A stretch of DNA of 64,000 nucleotides from Dendrophyllia cribrosa (taxonomy: Eukaryota > Cnidaria > Anthozoa > Scleractinia > Dendrophylliidae): contig JAJLRJ010000010.1 of assembly GCA_024195265.1 (NCBI GenBank), positions 5,718,302 through 5,782,301 on the forward strand, in the 5' to 3' direction. Made by a program: the position numbers and the translations under genes. The stretch's first letter is position 1; every line of letters begins with the position of its first letter. Shown one piece after another: positions 1 through 20,574 of this stretch. The notes beneath the pieces are model-generated. The model searched no databases. It was given only the letters and a program-made list of their open reading frames with translations, and was not told where the DNA came from.

Positions 1-94
1 TGAAATAACATTTTATCCACAAACTTAAAAGAGAAAACCATGGGACATTTTTGACTGTTCAAGTTTGCAACACATTTCCAGTGGGAAAAATTCT

Positions 95-672
95 TCAGTG
101 AAACCCCAATACAACGAACCCCTTTATAACTGAAGTCCCCAGTTTAATGAACCCCATTCAGTAACAAAGCACCAGGTATAACAATTCCATTTACAATGGT
201 ATAGTCCAAAGGTACAAACAACAACATACTCCAGCCCGACCAAACTCACTGACCGCAAAATGTATGGAACAGAATCATTATAACAAACTCTGGTATAACA
301 AAATCCTCAATTTAATGAACACAACCCAGATGCCCAAACTTAAAATCTACCCTGATATTATGAATAATGTCATCGTGCAGCTGAAGTTGAATGCAAAACA
401 GATCAACCGATTTGAAATCCTTCAATCCTATCATACAGTGTACAACTGTATTCCAATGTAAAAAACTGTAATAACAAAAACCTGTCTGGATTAAACCGAA
501 TGCTGAGTGGTGCAATGCAGCAATGTTTAATTTTAAGGCAAAATGATTATTGGCCACACCAGATATAACAAAGATTTGTTATAACAAGGTTTTGTTTATA
601 ACAAACCCCCAGCGTATCAAACACATTTCCCAAGATGAAGTTCCTTGTACTTTGTTATAGTGGCGTTCCACA
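95..672. mobile_element. Probable non-autonomous pogo/Tigger-like element
   Basis: AT-rich block with many TTATAACAAA/TTTGTTATA words in both orientations. Its ends look like imperfect inverted repeats (CAGTGAAACCCCAATA at left; GCCACTATAACAAAG on the reverse strand at right). No transposase frame. Class is inferred from the end motif only. Confidence 0.4.
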
Positions 673-690
673 GTACTTTGAAGCTTTTAT

Positions 691-691
<1 letters not shown>

Positions 692-735
<44 letters not shown>
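692..735. repeat. (AAT)n microsatellite
   Basis: About 15 uninterrupted AAT units. It sits at the 3' end of the minus-strand LINE remnant, where such tails are common. Confidence 0.95.
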
Positions 736-736
<1 letters not shown>

Positions 737-754
737 GCAATTTTTATAGCACCA

Positions 755-1765
755 TTTCCCAAAGGTTCAATGGCACTTTACATAAAACCAATTAAAACTA
801 AATACTCATTAAAAGACAAAATACCACTAAAAATTAATTATTTAAATATGCTTGTTTAAAAAGCCAAATTTTAAAAAGCCAAATTTCCCAAAGGTTCAAT
901 GGCACTTTACATAAAACCAATTAAAACTAAATACTCATTAAAAGACAAAATACCACTAAAAATTAATTATTTAAATATGCTTGTTTAAAAAGCCAAGTTT
1001 TCAATTTTTTCTTAAAAGTGTCAGTGGTTGTACAGCTTCTTAAATCGATTGGTAACATGTTCCATAAAGTTGGTGCACCAACAACAAAAGATCGCCCACC
1101 ATAAGAAGTAAGATTGAATCGCAGCTTCTGGAGAAAGTTTTTTCCAGAAGATCGAAGGGTTCTAGCAGGGTTCTCCAGAGAAATTAGACTACATGTACCT
1201 GGCTGAAATTGAAAGTAGGCGGCACATGGCACTCGAGTGCCTGAAGGGCACGAGTATCTAGGGGGGTTCGGGGGTATGCCCCACGGAAAATGTTGGAAAA
1301 TGAAGATACTGGAGACACATTCTGGTGCATTTTGGGGACAACAGTGACGAAAAAAATCATTTCATTTTTAGCCAGTTTTTAACCTTTTTATTTTTCACTG
1401 AAAAAAATTATTGCTGCCCTTAATATGCTTTAAATACTACAGAAAAACATTACGGCCCGAAAGAAATCACTTTTGTTTTATCTTATGGCTACGAAGGATT
1501 TGTTTCTATAGCCATACAAGTGTTGGGAAGAAAATAGGACAGATTTATCCTTATCTTCCCCCCAAATATTTTCTGACTAGCCGGAGGCCCCAGGACGAGT
1601 AGACGGCGATTTTCGCCGGTCGCCGGAGCTTCTGGAGAACCCTGGTTCTAGTAGGATTATATGGCATCAGAAGGTCCATAACTTATTTAGGAGCTTTGCC
1701 ATGGAGTGCTTTATGGGTGATAAGTAAAACTTCAGGGCTTTACTTATAGACCCTGCAAACTGGAT
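755..1765 (-). mobile_element. CR1-like LINE 3' remnant, interrupted by a MITE
   Basis: Minus-strand translation of 963-1165 gives the C-terminal LINE signature (YGGRSFVVGAPTLWNMLP, then FKKKLKTWLFKQAY). 1645-1760 gives the preceding segment (APK, VMDLLMPYNPTRT) with an in-frame stop. The two pieces become continuous when the 478-bp insert 1166-1643 is ignored. The 3' untranslated part carries a 129-bp tandem duplication (755-883 and from 884). It is a dead copy in the last visible PSMC4 intron. Confidence 0.8.
1166..1644. mobile_element. hAT-like MITE inserted in LINE
   Basis: Ends are inverted repeats of CAGGGTTCTCCAGA. The 8 bases GGTTCTAG occur directly before the left end (1158-1165) and again at the right end (1644-1651, one base shared with the repeat end), as expected for hAT target duplication. 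No coding capacity seen. The interior has GC-rich runs such as GACCGGCGAAAATCGCCGTC on the reverse strand. Confidence 0.75.
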
Positions 1766-1786
1766 AAAGTTTAAAGCTATTTTTAC

Positions 1787-12186
<10,400 letters not shown>

Positions 12187-12630
12187 CTTGGATTATCTCT
12201 CGACCCATGAGGTCCCGGATGAACACCGCTGACTGGAGAAAAATGTGGGCGTGATTCGCAATGAGAAGAAAATCTGGATTGGAAGCAAGGCACGGAACCA
12301 GACAGTCGGTTCGGCGGATCGAAAACGTTTAATTGGTATCTCACTTTTTTTGTTTCGAACAGACAGTTACGTTACTTGTGCTACCGCGACTCAAAAGCAC
12401 GCGTCGAAGGTTTGTCTTGTAAACGAGAGATATCGTGGCGGCTTGGAATGTGCATAACCAACACACAGACACATCTGAACTTGTGTATGATCAAACTACA
12501 CTTTACGTTACGATGGCGGTTAACTATACGTGATTACAAGATAACTAAATAGGGTTTCCTTTCTAGTAAACAACGTCATTTAATAAAACGCAAGCACAAT
12601 TTTCTTGACCTTTCTTATAGACGTCGCTTC
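12187..12630. promoter_or_regulatory. PSMC4 5' flank
   Basis: Upstream of the PSMC4 start; must contain its promoter and 5' UTR. No TATA box is obvious. A 70-codon plus-strand frame at 12245-12457 resembles nothing known and is not called. Confidence 0.4.
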
Positions 12631-12947
12631 TACTCCCTACAATGGGCTATACGAGGATGCTCCGCCCGAAAGGGGTACCTTTTTGACGCTGGAGGTATAT
12701 GAGAAGGTAGGGATTTCACGAGTTGAAGTATATGAAAGGGTAGGGATTTCACGAAGTATAGGAAAGGGAAGGGAAACCACGAGTTGAAGTGATAGGGAAA
12801 ACTGCCATTTAAGTATTATTATGACATGAAAATGAAATAAAAAGGGCCTTTCAAAATATATCAAACAGACGCGCGTAAAGGCTATATGAAAGGGGTACCT
12901 TTTCTGCCAAAAACGGTATATGAAAGGGTTTGGACCTTGTTGAGTAC
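12631..12947. mobile_element. MITE with internal minisatellite (copy 1)
   Basis: Starts TACTCCCTACAATGGGCTAT and GGATGCTCCGCCCGAAAGGG, ends TTGGACCTTGTTGAGTAC. The inside is built of ~34-bp units containing TATATGAAAGGGTAGGGATT and CACGAGTTGAAG. A longer copy lies inverted at 19824-20228. Followed directly by a C run (12947-12970). Confidence 0.75.
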
Positions 12948-13190
12948 CCCCCCCCCCCCCCCCCCCCCCCGGGCCTATACTTTCTGTAACATGAAAATTT
13001 GTTGCGCGCGTAGGTGGTAATACGCGCAACATCAGGGCTGCAAGCTGCAACGCAACATTCAGACTGGCAGCTGTCTCTTTTTAGTCAACAACAACAACAG
13101 CATTTAGCTTTATTTGCATGACTGTAGATTTTACAATATTGCAAAAGCTTGCAACTAACTAACAAAAGGAAAGAAAACAAAAGTGAATGA

Positions 13191-14447
13191 TTAAATTACA
13201 TTGGTGACAATTTTATCTCGAGAATCAAAACAAGATGAAATAAATTTAATTAATTGCATGTTTAGAGAGTAAATGGAAGAATTCATTAATTCTATGATCA
13301 ATTCAGTTACAGGTAAATGGCTAATACATGTATTTGGTATAAAAGTTTGTATTTTATTGTAAAAATTATCTCTTATTGTTGCGTATTTTGAACAATAGAA
13401 AAGAAAATGGATTTCGTCTTCGATTTCATTTGAACCACAAACTGGGCAAAGCCTTTTGTCTCTTGGAATTTTGTTGTATCTGCCCAGTTCGATCATAAGT
13501 TTATGATTACTTATATGTAATTTAGTTAATGCCCTCCTATCAGATGCTCGTCTAGTCAGGCCTAGATAATTTGAGGGGGTATATTCGTTCTTGAAAGTCT
13601 TATAAAATTCTAGTTTTTGAGAATGCTGAAGTATATGTTGCCAATAAGAAATATATTTCTGTTTCATTAAATTTGTACAGTGTTTGACTTCAGCGGTGTT
13701 TAATAAATCGAAGTTAAAATTTCTGAAATTAAAATATTCGGATATCTTCATAAGATTAGAGTGAAAGCTAATTTTACCATTCGAGTGAAGATCTAATGAT
13801 ATTAAGAAAGATTGTTTAACAAAAGAGTCTTGGGGTTTATTTTGAAGGTATAACAAGTAGTTGAGGATTCTTAGATTAATGGCAATATTTAGAGGAAATC
13901 GACCAAGTTCAGCTCTGCACGCAATATTAGAAGCCTTATTACTCACTTGAAGGTAGCGTTTACAAAACTGAAGATGCGTTCTTTCAATTTGTGAGCTATC
14001 CCAAACCTTAAAATCAGATTTGGTATATCCACCCCAAATTTCACTATTATAGAGCAAAATTGGGGATATCATTGTATCAAATCAAATCTGTGTGTCGCTT
14101 CAGACTGAAAAGAGCGTGAAGTGCTTTCTCTTTTAGATGATCAAGTGAGACTTTAAAATTTCCTGAAGAGGAAATTTTATTCCTAAATAAGTATAATCTT
14201 GTACAACATCAATAATTTGATTATTCATATAAAATCTATATTCAGAGCATTTTCTTGGGCGTTTTTGAAAAACCATAATCTTGGTGTTTTTTTTGGGATT
14301 TATGCTTAACATCCACGTGTTGCAGTATGATGATAATGCATTAAGACAATTTTGTAGACCTGTTTTAGAACGTGATAAAATGATTAAATCCTCCGTGCTT
14401 TGGGTAAAATTCGGGTGAATGACTTCCGGTGGAACCGAAGAACGCAC
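13191..14447 (-). pseudogene. LINE reverse-transcriptase C-terminal remnant
   Basis: Minus-strand frames 14447-14133 (RT thumb with WMLSINPKK and YTYLGIKF) and 14072-13191 (C-terminal region with CPVCGS then a later C...YC pair, a zinc-knuckle-like tail) belong to one non-LTR retrotransposon ORF2 broken by frameshifts between 14072 and 14170 and by a stop. No endonuclease domain here. Confidence 0.85.
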
Positions 14448-15440
14448 GTATTTTAGTCAAAGTTGTACATGGATTTCCTCGCTTTAATATGAAGGCATGG
14501 AAATAAAACAATATGTACCTTATTCCTCTATTAATAACGTGCCAGGAAATGTTTTTCTTAAAGTGGAGTGGACCCGTTGAAAAAAATTATCGTGGTATAG
14601 TTTGACTGTTGTCGTCCATGTCTGTATGTAGTCATCGGTAACGCATATTTCAAATTGGTTGGATCGATTAAAAAAAAGGCGAGTCAAAAGCCAAATAATA
14701 CCCAATTCCAGTCATTTAAGGTATAAACTTTCTCGAAAATCTGATTGACTCCAATTGACTCCACGATTTCATCCTAAATTTTGAAGTTGAAAGTGATCTA
14801 TTTCAGCGGCTGTTTGTTTTTATCGGCGTTGAATTGAAAGTGACTGCATCCGGCAAGCTCCAAGTGGCGCGTCCAATTCGAGTTTTATTTTGGTCACAGC
14901 AAAATATAAAATGAAATGAAGCTGAGTGATTAGTGCTCGTACCATAGAAAAGTCAGAAAATAGCGAGAAAAGCGAAGATCGATTTTGAACTAAAAATAAC
15001 ATAACCGCAAACAAACACAGCAGGACAGTCGCGTGCTGAGTGGTTGAGATGAGTAGCTGTTGTTTTATATTTTCAGTTAGCGGGAATTATTTCAGCGTCT
15101 CTGACCAGTGTTAGATTCAATAAGTCAAAGCAAGCAAATATACGGATATTTCTATAATTGTTTTGAAATGGCGAGACGGTTTATTGATTCCATGAATCTG
15201 TGAAGAGATTTCAAGCGTCTATCACGCGACGCTTATCGCGGGTTTCGGCCGGTCTGGGAAGTTAAGCGGCCTTAAAGCAAACTGAAAACATAATCCGAAA
15301 TGGAAAATATTCTATAAAGGTGAATAGAATAAATAGGTTACCTCAACGGCGTCTGTGTAAAATGAGCTGCTTGCGGGTCGCCGCCGTTTCATAATATAGT
15401 TTGCTTGCAGTGCATGCCGGGAAGATGGTAATATCCTCGT
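14448..15440. other. Non-LINE block between RT fragments
   Basis: About 1 kb separating two reverse-transcriptase fragments. No LINE coding, no clear inverted repeats, no gene recognised; ends near CAGTGCATGCCGGGAAGATG. Confidence 0.4.
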
Positions 15441-15785
15441 TTAATCGTCCGCATATAAAAGAGAGTTTAATTTTGTGCCGTTTGGTAGAACAAAAGGATC
15501 AGACAAAATATTTTCAAATGAGAAAGGTAAATCGTTGATGTAAAGGTTGAAAAGTGGTGGACTTAAAATACAACCTTGTCGTACACCTCTCGCGTATTGA
15601 AAGGGTCGTGTATTCATATAAAATCTATATTCAGAGCATTTTCTTGGGCGTTTTTGAAAAACCATAATCTTGGTTTTTTTGGGATTTATGCTTAACATCC
15701 ACGTGTTGCAGTATGATGATAATGCATTAAGACAATTTTGTAGACCTGTTTTAGAACGTGATAAAATGATTAAATCGTCCGCATA
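15441..15785 (-). pseudogene. LINE RT fragments in permuted order
   Basis: On the minus strand the block around WMLSINPKK (15785-15611) precedes the block GVRQGCILSPPLFNLYINDL...YADD (15610-15446). In an intact reverse transcriptase the YADD block comes first. Both boundaries carry the word ATCGTCCGCATATA. Dead copy. Confidence 0.8.
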
Positions 15786-15871
15786 TAATAGTCAGCCACA
15801 CCTTTGTTTTTGTTTACAACGGGAGTCTCGGTATTATATTACACGTGGCGCGTGACCAAAAGTAAGGAAAT

Positions 15872-15972
15872 CGCCGCGACAACCTCGTTCCCAGGGTCTC
15901 TCTTCTTCCCGCCCCCTGGAGCGAGAAGAGGAGGGAAGAAGAGAGACCCTGGGAACGAGGTTGTCGCCGCGA
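15872..15972. repeat. Palindrome with CCTCGTTCCCAGGGTCTCTC arms
   Basis: About 100 bp, arms ~45 bp, ending in the complement of the start. The motif CCTGGGAACGAGGTTGG recurs at about 23617-23633, so it is a dispersed family. Confidence 0.75.
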
Positions 15973-17045
15973 CAGGTCAGAGGCGAGATATTTATAAAAA
16001 TATCGTTACAAAAGGTGACAGGCCTAGCACAAATCCTGCTTGTCGCAAAAAAAGCATTTCGGCCTGGCTTTAGAATAGGGTTACCCCAAGTACGTGTCTG
16101 AGAGATTGTTTTCTTTTTATAGATCAAAATTAAGATATAACAGGACTGTTGTTCTCAATGTTGCCGAAAGGAAAGTCTCTGATACTGACAGGAGATATTT
16201 ACGCTTTAAAGAGTCGTTTATTATGAGAATATTTAGTTATGCCATCGCTGTTTGCTAGTTCTCGGCATAACAATATTGTTTCTTTGGCGCATAGTCTGCA
16301 AGATCAGTAGTTAGTCGCTGAATTCTAGGATCACTGAGTTAATTTCTCAGTCCGTGATTTTGTGTGAGCGCAAGTCTGCGGTTAGCATGGCTTCCGAGAT
16401 AGAGTTTCTTCATCAATGATTCCATAGAATAATGGCATATTACAATTGTTTTCGACTCCTCAGAGTTTATTCTGCGTTTAAGTTGCGTGTCTCGGAGCTA
16501 GGCTGTACTTTCGTTGTTAAACGTATGGCGTTATTGCATCCATCATGAAATCAGTTTGTGAAATATTGACAATATTTAAATGTCCAGCATGTTTGCTGTT
16601 TCATAATTCTCACGGCCGGATGCAACTGTTGTACATTTTTTAACAACAACAATTCGGCGAACTGGCTATGGTTTAGCCGTACGATTCCAACCTCACTTTT
16701 GCTCGCAATCCAAAGGTGGAAAGTCGATTCTCGAAGAATAGTTTTCTTTGCATTTCCTGGCTCCTTCGACTGTCGACGCTTGGGAAACCGTGAGGTCATA
16801 AGACCATTGACTTTGGATGTCAAAACCTTGTCCACCGGTAGCGAAAAACTACGAAAAAATCATTCAAACCGATAGACTAATAATTCAAAAAAGCAACAAT
16901 AACAATTACAGAGTTTCATTTACACAACTTGGGACGATGCAGTAAGATTCCGATTCACTATGCAATGTTCGGTAATTTCGATGGCATCGAAAATGGCGGA
17001 TTTCACCGTTTGAGCGCGCAGTGCATTTTGGATGACTAGGGTTCT
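15973..17045. other. Intergenic block with no recognised gene
   Basis: Separates two LINE RT fragments. A 94-codon minus frame (16551-16835) has no recognisable domain, no clear start context and no partner exon, so it is not called. Confidence 0.4.
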
Positions 17046-17190
17046 TTAATTTTGTGCCGTTTGGTAGAACAAAAGAATCAGACAAAATATTTTCAAATGA
17101 GAAAGGTAAATCGTTGATGTAAAGGTTGAAAAGTAGTGGACTTAAAATACAACCTTGTCGTACACCTCTCGCGTATTGAAAGGGTCGTGT
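17046..17190 (-). pseudogene. LINE RT fragment (YADD-proximal block), second copy
   Basis: Almost identical over ~145 bp to 15466-15610 in the same orientation (TTAATTTTGTGCCGTTTGGT to ATTGAAAGGGTCGTGT). Encodes the ILSPPLFNLYINDL part of a LINE RT only. Confidence 0.8.
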
Positions 17191-17361
17191 TTGGCTTTGG
17201 CCAATTTTTATTAAACAAAAAGACTTGGAATATAGTTAGTCGAGCGGTCGAGCTGATCACGAAAACAAGCTCGGCAGCTGGAGCGAGCGAACGAGCCGAG
17301 GAGAAAGCGCCCCTCGGCTCGCATTACTTTCGCTCGCTCGCCGCTCGGATCGCCGATCGCG

Positions 17362-17516
17362 TAGCCTGCATAACAGGCGTTATTGGGGGCGCTCAAGCGG
17401 GTTGTGGGGCGCGAGCGCGAAGCGCGAGACACGCACGGGGAGGTGCGTGTCTCGCGCTTCGCGCTCGCGATCTAAAACCCGCTTGAGCGCTCCAATAACG
17501 CCTGTTATGCAGGCTA
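17362..17516. mobile_element. Foldback MITE, TAGCCTGCATAACAGGCG family
   Basis: Long near-perfect palindrome; arms run from TAGCCTGCATAACAGGCGTT inwards through GCTCAAGCGGG to CGCGAAGCGCGAGACACGCA. CGATCGCG occurs directly before it and one base after it, a probable target duplication. Related end sequence at 50919-51279. Confidence 0.8.
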
Positions 17517-17936
17517 TCGATCGCGTATTTGCTCGCCCGCTCAATCAACATTGTTGTGCGACAAGTTGCATGATTCGATGTCCGTATTACTTCACCTTAG
17601 GCTGTTAAGCCGATTTTTCATGCGTAATTCCTGCGGAATAAGGCATTAATTAAGATTTAAAGATACCTTCACCCCGATCGCGATCCTACGTTAAATCTAA
17701 GCACTGGAAGAAAAAAGTATTTTTTACGCAAAGTATAGTTTAGCTTTACTCGCTTTTAAAACAATAAATATCACATAATTTTTTGATTCATATTATGTAA
17801 GTAATCAATCTGTTTATGAAATCAGGATCGACAGGTCACGTTTTGGTGAACTAATTGTCACGTTTTCTTAAACTATGGTATAATATTTCGACGCGTTATA
17901 TCACGTTCGCTTGCCGGAAGTGATAACATCGAGAGG

Positions 17937-17944
17937 TATAAATA
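17937..17944 (+). promoter_or_regulatory. TATA box of the two-domain secreted protein gene
   Basis: TATAAATA lies 91 bp upstream of the ATG at 18035, a suitable distance for a start site near 17970 with a short 5' UTR. A five-codon upstream ORF (ATGCTGAGAGTTGTG then stop) may fall in the leader. Confidence 0.6.
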
Positions 17945-18034
17945 CTGCGAGGGGAACTGCACAGGGTCCAAATGCTGAGAGTTGTGTAACAATTACTAAA
18001 CACGTACAGCGAAGAAAAGGTGTCTTCAGTCGTG

Positions 18035-18910
18035 ATGGCGAATCCGTTGATAGTGATCTCGTTGGTTGTTTTTGCCTTAATGAGCGGGTGTTATGCCGAC
18101 CATGACTTATCCGTCACGGGATATGGGGCATTGCAAATTGCTATGCTGCGACACGGAGAGAAATACGCTACAAACAGACCCTGTTATACATGGGAAGATG
18201 TCCCACCTTTGTACCACGGAATGACGCACGTTCGAGGTCCGAATGATAAAGTCGGGAATGTAAACTTCAAAGTCAGCGTTCCAGTTGTGATTTACCTCGC
18301 CGTCGATTCGCGTTATTCGTATACCCACGGAGCTGACTACGAGGAGACGGGGGATCTAGTAATGATTGGGGGATGTCACAAGCCGGGCCGGGTGAAGTTC
18401 CCAATTTACAGAAGCAAGAAGGTCTACGGTCCGGGTTTGGTAACTATAAATTTCAAGTCTTCCCGTATGACAGGGATTTTCCTCCGGGATAATGCCTACC
18501 AAGTGCGCCCTTACGCAGAGCTGAAATTGACTTTCCCCGGTACTCCCCGTGAGATCAGCATGGTACGAGAGGGGGAAAAATTTAGCACCAACCGGGCCTG
18601 TTATACGATGGTCGATATCCCTCCGAAATATTACGGATTGACGCATCTCCGTGGCCCGAACGATGAGACGACCTTCAGCTTCGAAGTGACCATTCCGGTG
18701 ATTGTGTACGTGGCTATCGATTCCCGCTTGCATCGCAACAACATTTTGCCCTCATCATTCATTGCCACCGGAGAGAAGATTGTCCATGGCGGATGTCATG
18801 CGCCCACGGACTTCCCTATATACGAGCGAAAGTACCCGAGCGGGGGAAAAGTGACCATTCCACTGAGTGATTCCCGGATGCTGACGGTTATGGTAAAACC
18901 GCTAATCTGA
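18035..18910 (+). CDS. Intronless secreted protein with two tandem domains, function unknown
   Basis: 291 residues. Start at the ATG 18035 rather than an in-frame GTG at 18020: it begins a signal peptide (MANPLIVISLVVFALMSGCY, cleavage near residue 21). The mature part is two copies of one unit (about 30-150 and 165-290). Each has GEKY/FxTNRxCYT, then a PP-Y-G-TH-RGPND block, a V-Y-A-DSR strand and GGCH. Cysteines 50/114 and 189/254 are spaced 64 and 65 apart, suggesting one disulfide per domain. The pattern 'DVP..L.G...I...ND...F.V...V.VYVA.D.R' recalls a beta-sandwich domain I remember from secreted planctomycete-type bacterial proteins; this is from memory only. No transmembrane segment, GPI signal or catalytic motif seen. 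Neighbouring genes have many introns; this one has none. Confidence 0.88.
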   Translation: MANPLIVISLVVFALMSGCYADHDLSVTGYGALQIAMLRHGEKYATNRPCYTWEDVPPLYHGMTHVRGPNDKVGNVNFKVSVPVVIYLAVDSRYSYTHGADYEETGDLVMIGGCHKPGRVKFPIYRSKKVYGPGLVTINFKSSRMTGIFLRDNAYQVRPYAELKLTFPGTPREISMVREGEKFSTNRACYTMVDIPPKYYGLTHLRGPNDETTFSFEVTIPVIVYVAIDSRLHRNNILPSSFIATGEKIVHGGCHAPTDFPIYERKYPSGGKVTIPLSDSRMLTVMVKPLI

Positions 18911-18986
18911 TTGACTGATAGCTGTGTATATCGATGGAGAAGGATATTGAACTGATCTTAGATTCATAGGCCTAAAGGCTCGAAAA

Positions 18987-18992
18987 AATAAA
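18987..18992 (+). terminator. Poly(A) signal AATAAA
   Basis: 77 bp after the stop codon of the secreted two-domain protein. The position fits a short 3' UTR. Confidence 0.6.
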
Positions 18993-19823
18993 TACTGACG
19001 AGTAAAAATGCCCAGCCGTATTACACAACTTTTTGCTGAATAAATTGTTTATTTTACGACAGTAATCTTCTCCTAACTACGTTTTTGAAACTGTTTTTCC
19101 TAGCGCGCGGTCAGAAGAGTGTAATAACGTGTCACTTTGATGCGTATTTTCACTCAAGAATGCTATGTCGAATAATAACAGTTACGTATTTTCCCGCGCT
19201 TGCATATTTTCCACCCATGGCACCAGTTACTCACATATTTTCCCGCGCTTGACGGCCATCAGCCACATTTTCCCGCGCCTTACACAGGTGTCTTGCTCTG
19301 ATTGGTTCATTGTGCTTGACAGTTGAGAGAATAGATCATGTGACTACAGTACTTTGAGGTTGGGCTGCTTATTTTTAAATCCTCAGTGATATACGAAGAC
19401 AGGTCCACTTCCGGCTTCGCTGGTGTTTTCTTTTATATAGTTTGTATAGGTTTTTTAGGAAATAAAAAAAGGTTAGTGATTCACGATCAGTTCATCTCAA
19501 ATTGTAATCAAAGCTGCTTTAGGATCACTAGAATGATTGTTGTATGAAAGTATTCTGGAAATAAAGGTCCAAATAGGCTTTATAAAACTATCGTGCTTTG
19601 TAAATAGTGAGACTTTTTACCATTTTGATAACCGATTTCATTATAAAGTCTCTCTTGGAAAAAAATAGGGCCTAATTTTAAAAGGCACACCTATGACCTA
19701 TGACCTACGCGTATGAACAGTGGAGCATTTCAAAACAAAAACAAACGACCGCAACGTCTTTTGGGTGAAGGTGGGCCTTTAACCCCCCTTCTAATGGAAG
19801 TATCTCAGGGGGGGGGAGGGGGG
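18993..19823. other. Intergenic repeats
   Basis: 18996-19145 holds a dispersed repeat (GTAAAAATGCCCAGCCGTAT ... AGTGTAATAACGTG) that recurs near 41335-41465. TTTTCCCGCGCTTG words repeat at 19190-19280. No gene recognised. Confidence 0.5.
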
Positions 19824-20228
19824 GTACTCAACAAAGTTTTGTACGGGGATGCTCCGCCCCGAGGTCCAAACCCTTACCCTTTCATATACCGTTTTTGAAA
19901 GAAAAGGTACCTCTTTCATATACCTTTCATTGAAAATGGTACCCCTTTCATATACCTTTCGTTGAAAATGGTACCCCTTTCATATAGCCTTTGCGTGCCT
20001 CTGTTTGATATATTTTGAAAGGCCCTTTTTATAATACCTAAATTGCAGTTTTCCCTACCTTTTTTATGCTTCAACTCGTGTTTTCGCAACCATTTCCTAT
20101 TCTTCGCGAAATCCCTACCCTTTCATATACTTCAACTCGTGAAATCCCGACCCTTTCATATACCTCCAGCCTCAAAAAGGTACCCCTTTCGGGCGGAGCA
20201 TCCTTGTATAGCCCATTATAGGGAGTAC
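19824..20228. mobile_element. MITE with internal minisatellite (copy 2, inverted)
   Basis: Left end GTACTCAACAAAG then GTACGGGGATGCTCCGCCCC; right end GGGCGGAGCATCCTTGTATA then GGGAGTAC. The shared GTACTC and GGATGCTCCGCCC are imperfect ~40-bp terminal inverted repeats. The interior has repeated ATGGTACCCCTTTCATATAC units. Reverse orientation relative to 12631-12947, which lacks one inner repeat end. Confidence 0.8.
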
Positions 20229-20441
20229 CCACCCCCCTCCCCCGGGGGAAGTAAGAAGCTGGCATTGCTTTCTTCGTCATAGCCATCGCGAGGGCACATG
20301 CAAATCTATCATTAATATAAGGGGCGGTTACACAGGGCACTTTTACAGTGGTAAGTGACCCTTTCACCACGGGAAACTGCATTTACTGAGTGTGACCGAC
20401 ATTTCCCAAGGTAAATATCCATGGATACATAAATAGAGGAT

Positions 20442-20574
20442 ATTACATGGCCGCATGAAGATACGAAATTTCTCTTCGAGTGTTGAAAAATATTTCACGA
20501 GTGAGCGCAGCGAACGAGTGAAATATTTTTCAACACGAGAAGAGAAATTTCGTATCTACAAGCGGCCATGTAAT
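20442..20574. mobile_element. Foldback MITE
   Basis: Palindrome starting ATTACATGGCCGCATGAAGA with GAAATTTCTCTTCGAGTG arms, meeting at GAGTGAGCGCAGCGAACGAG. A further inverted pair (TTATATAAACACCAATGAAA near 20584 and its complement near 20743) brackets the flank to the right. Confidence 0.75.

Noticed and set aside
963..1232. 89-codon minus frame beginning inside a GC-rich stretch
   Set aside because: It starts in a MITE and continues into a LINE C-terminus; not a gene.
1..1786. Last exon of PSMC4
   Set aside because: Searched for the family's C-terminal sequence on the minus strand and did not find it; it must be outside the window.
12637..13050. 137-codon minus frame with a Gly run
   Set aside because: Encoded by a MITE with tandem repeats and a C homopolymer.
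16551..16835. 94-codon minus frame
   Set aside because: No recognised motif, no promoter or partner exon; lies in a block that interrupts LINE fragments.
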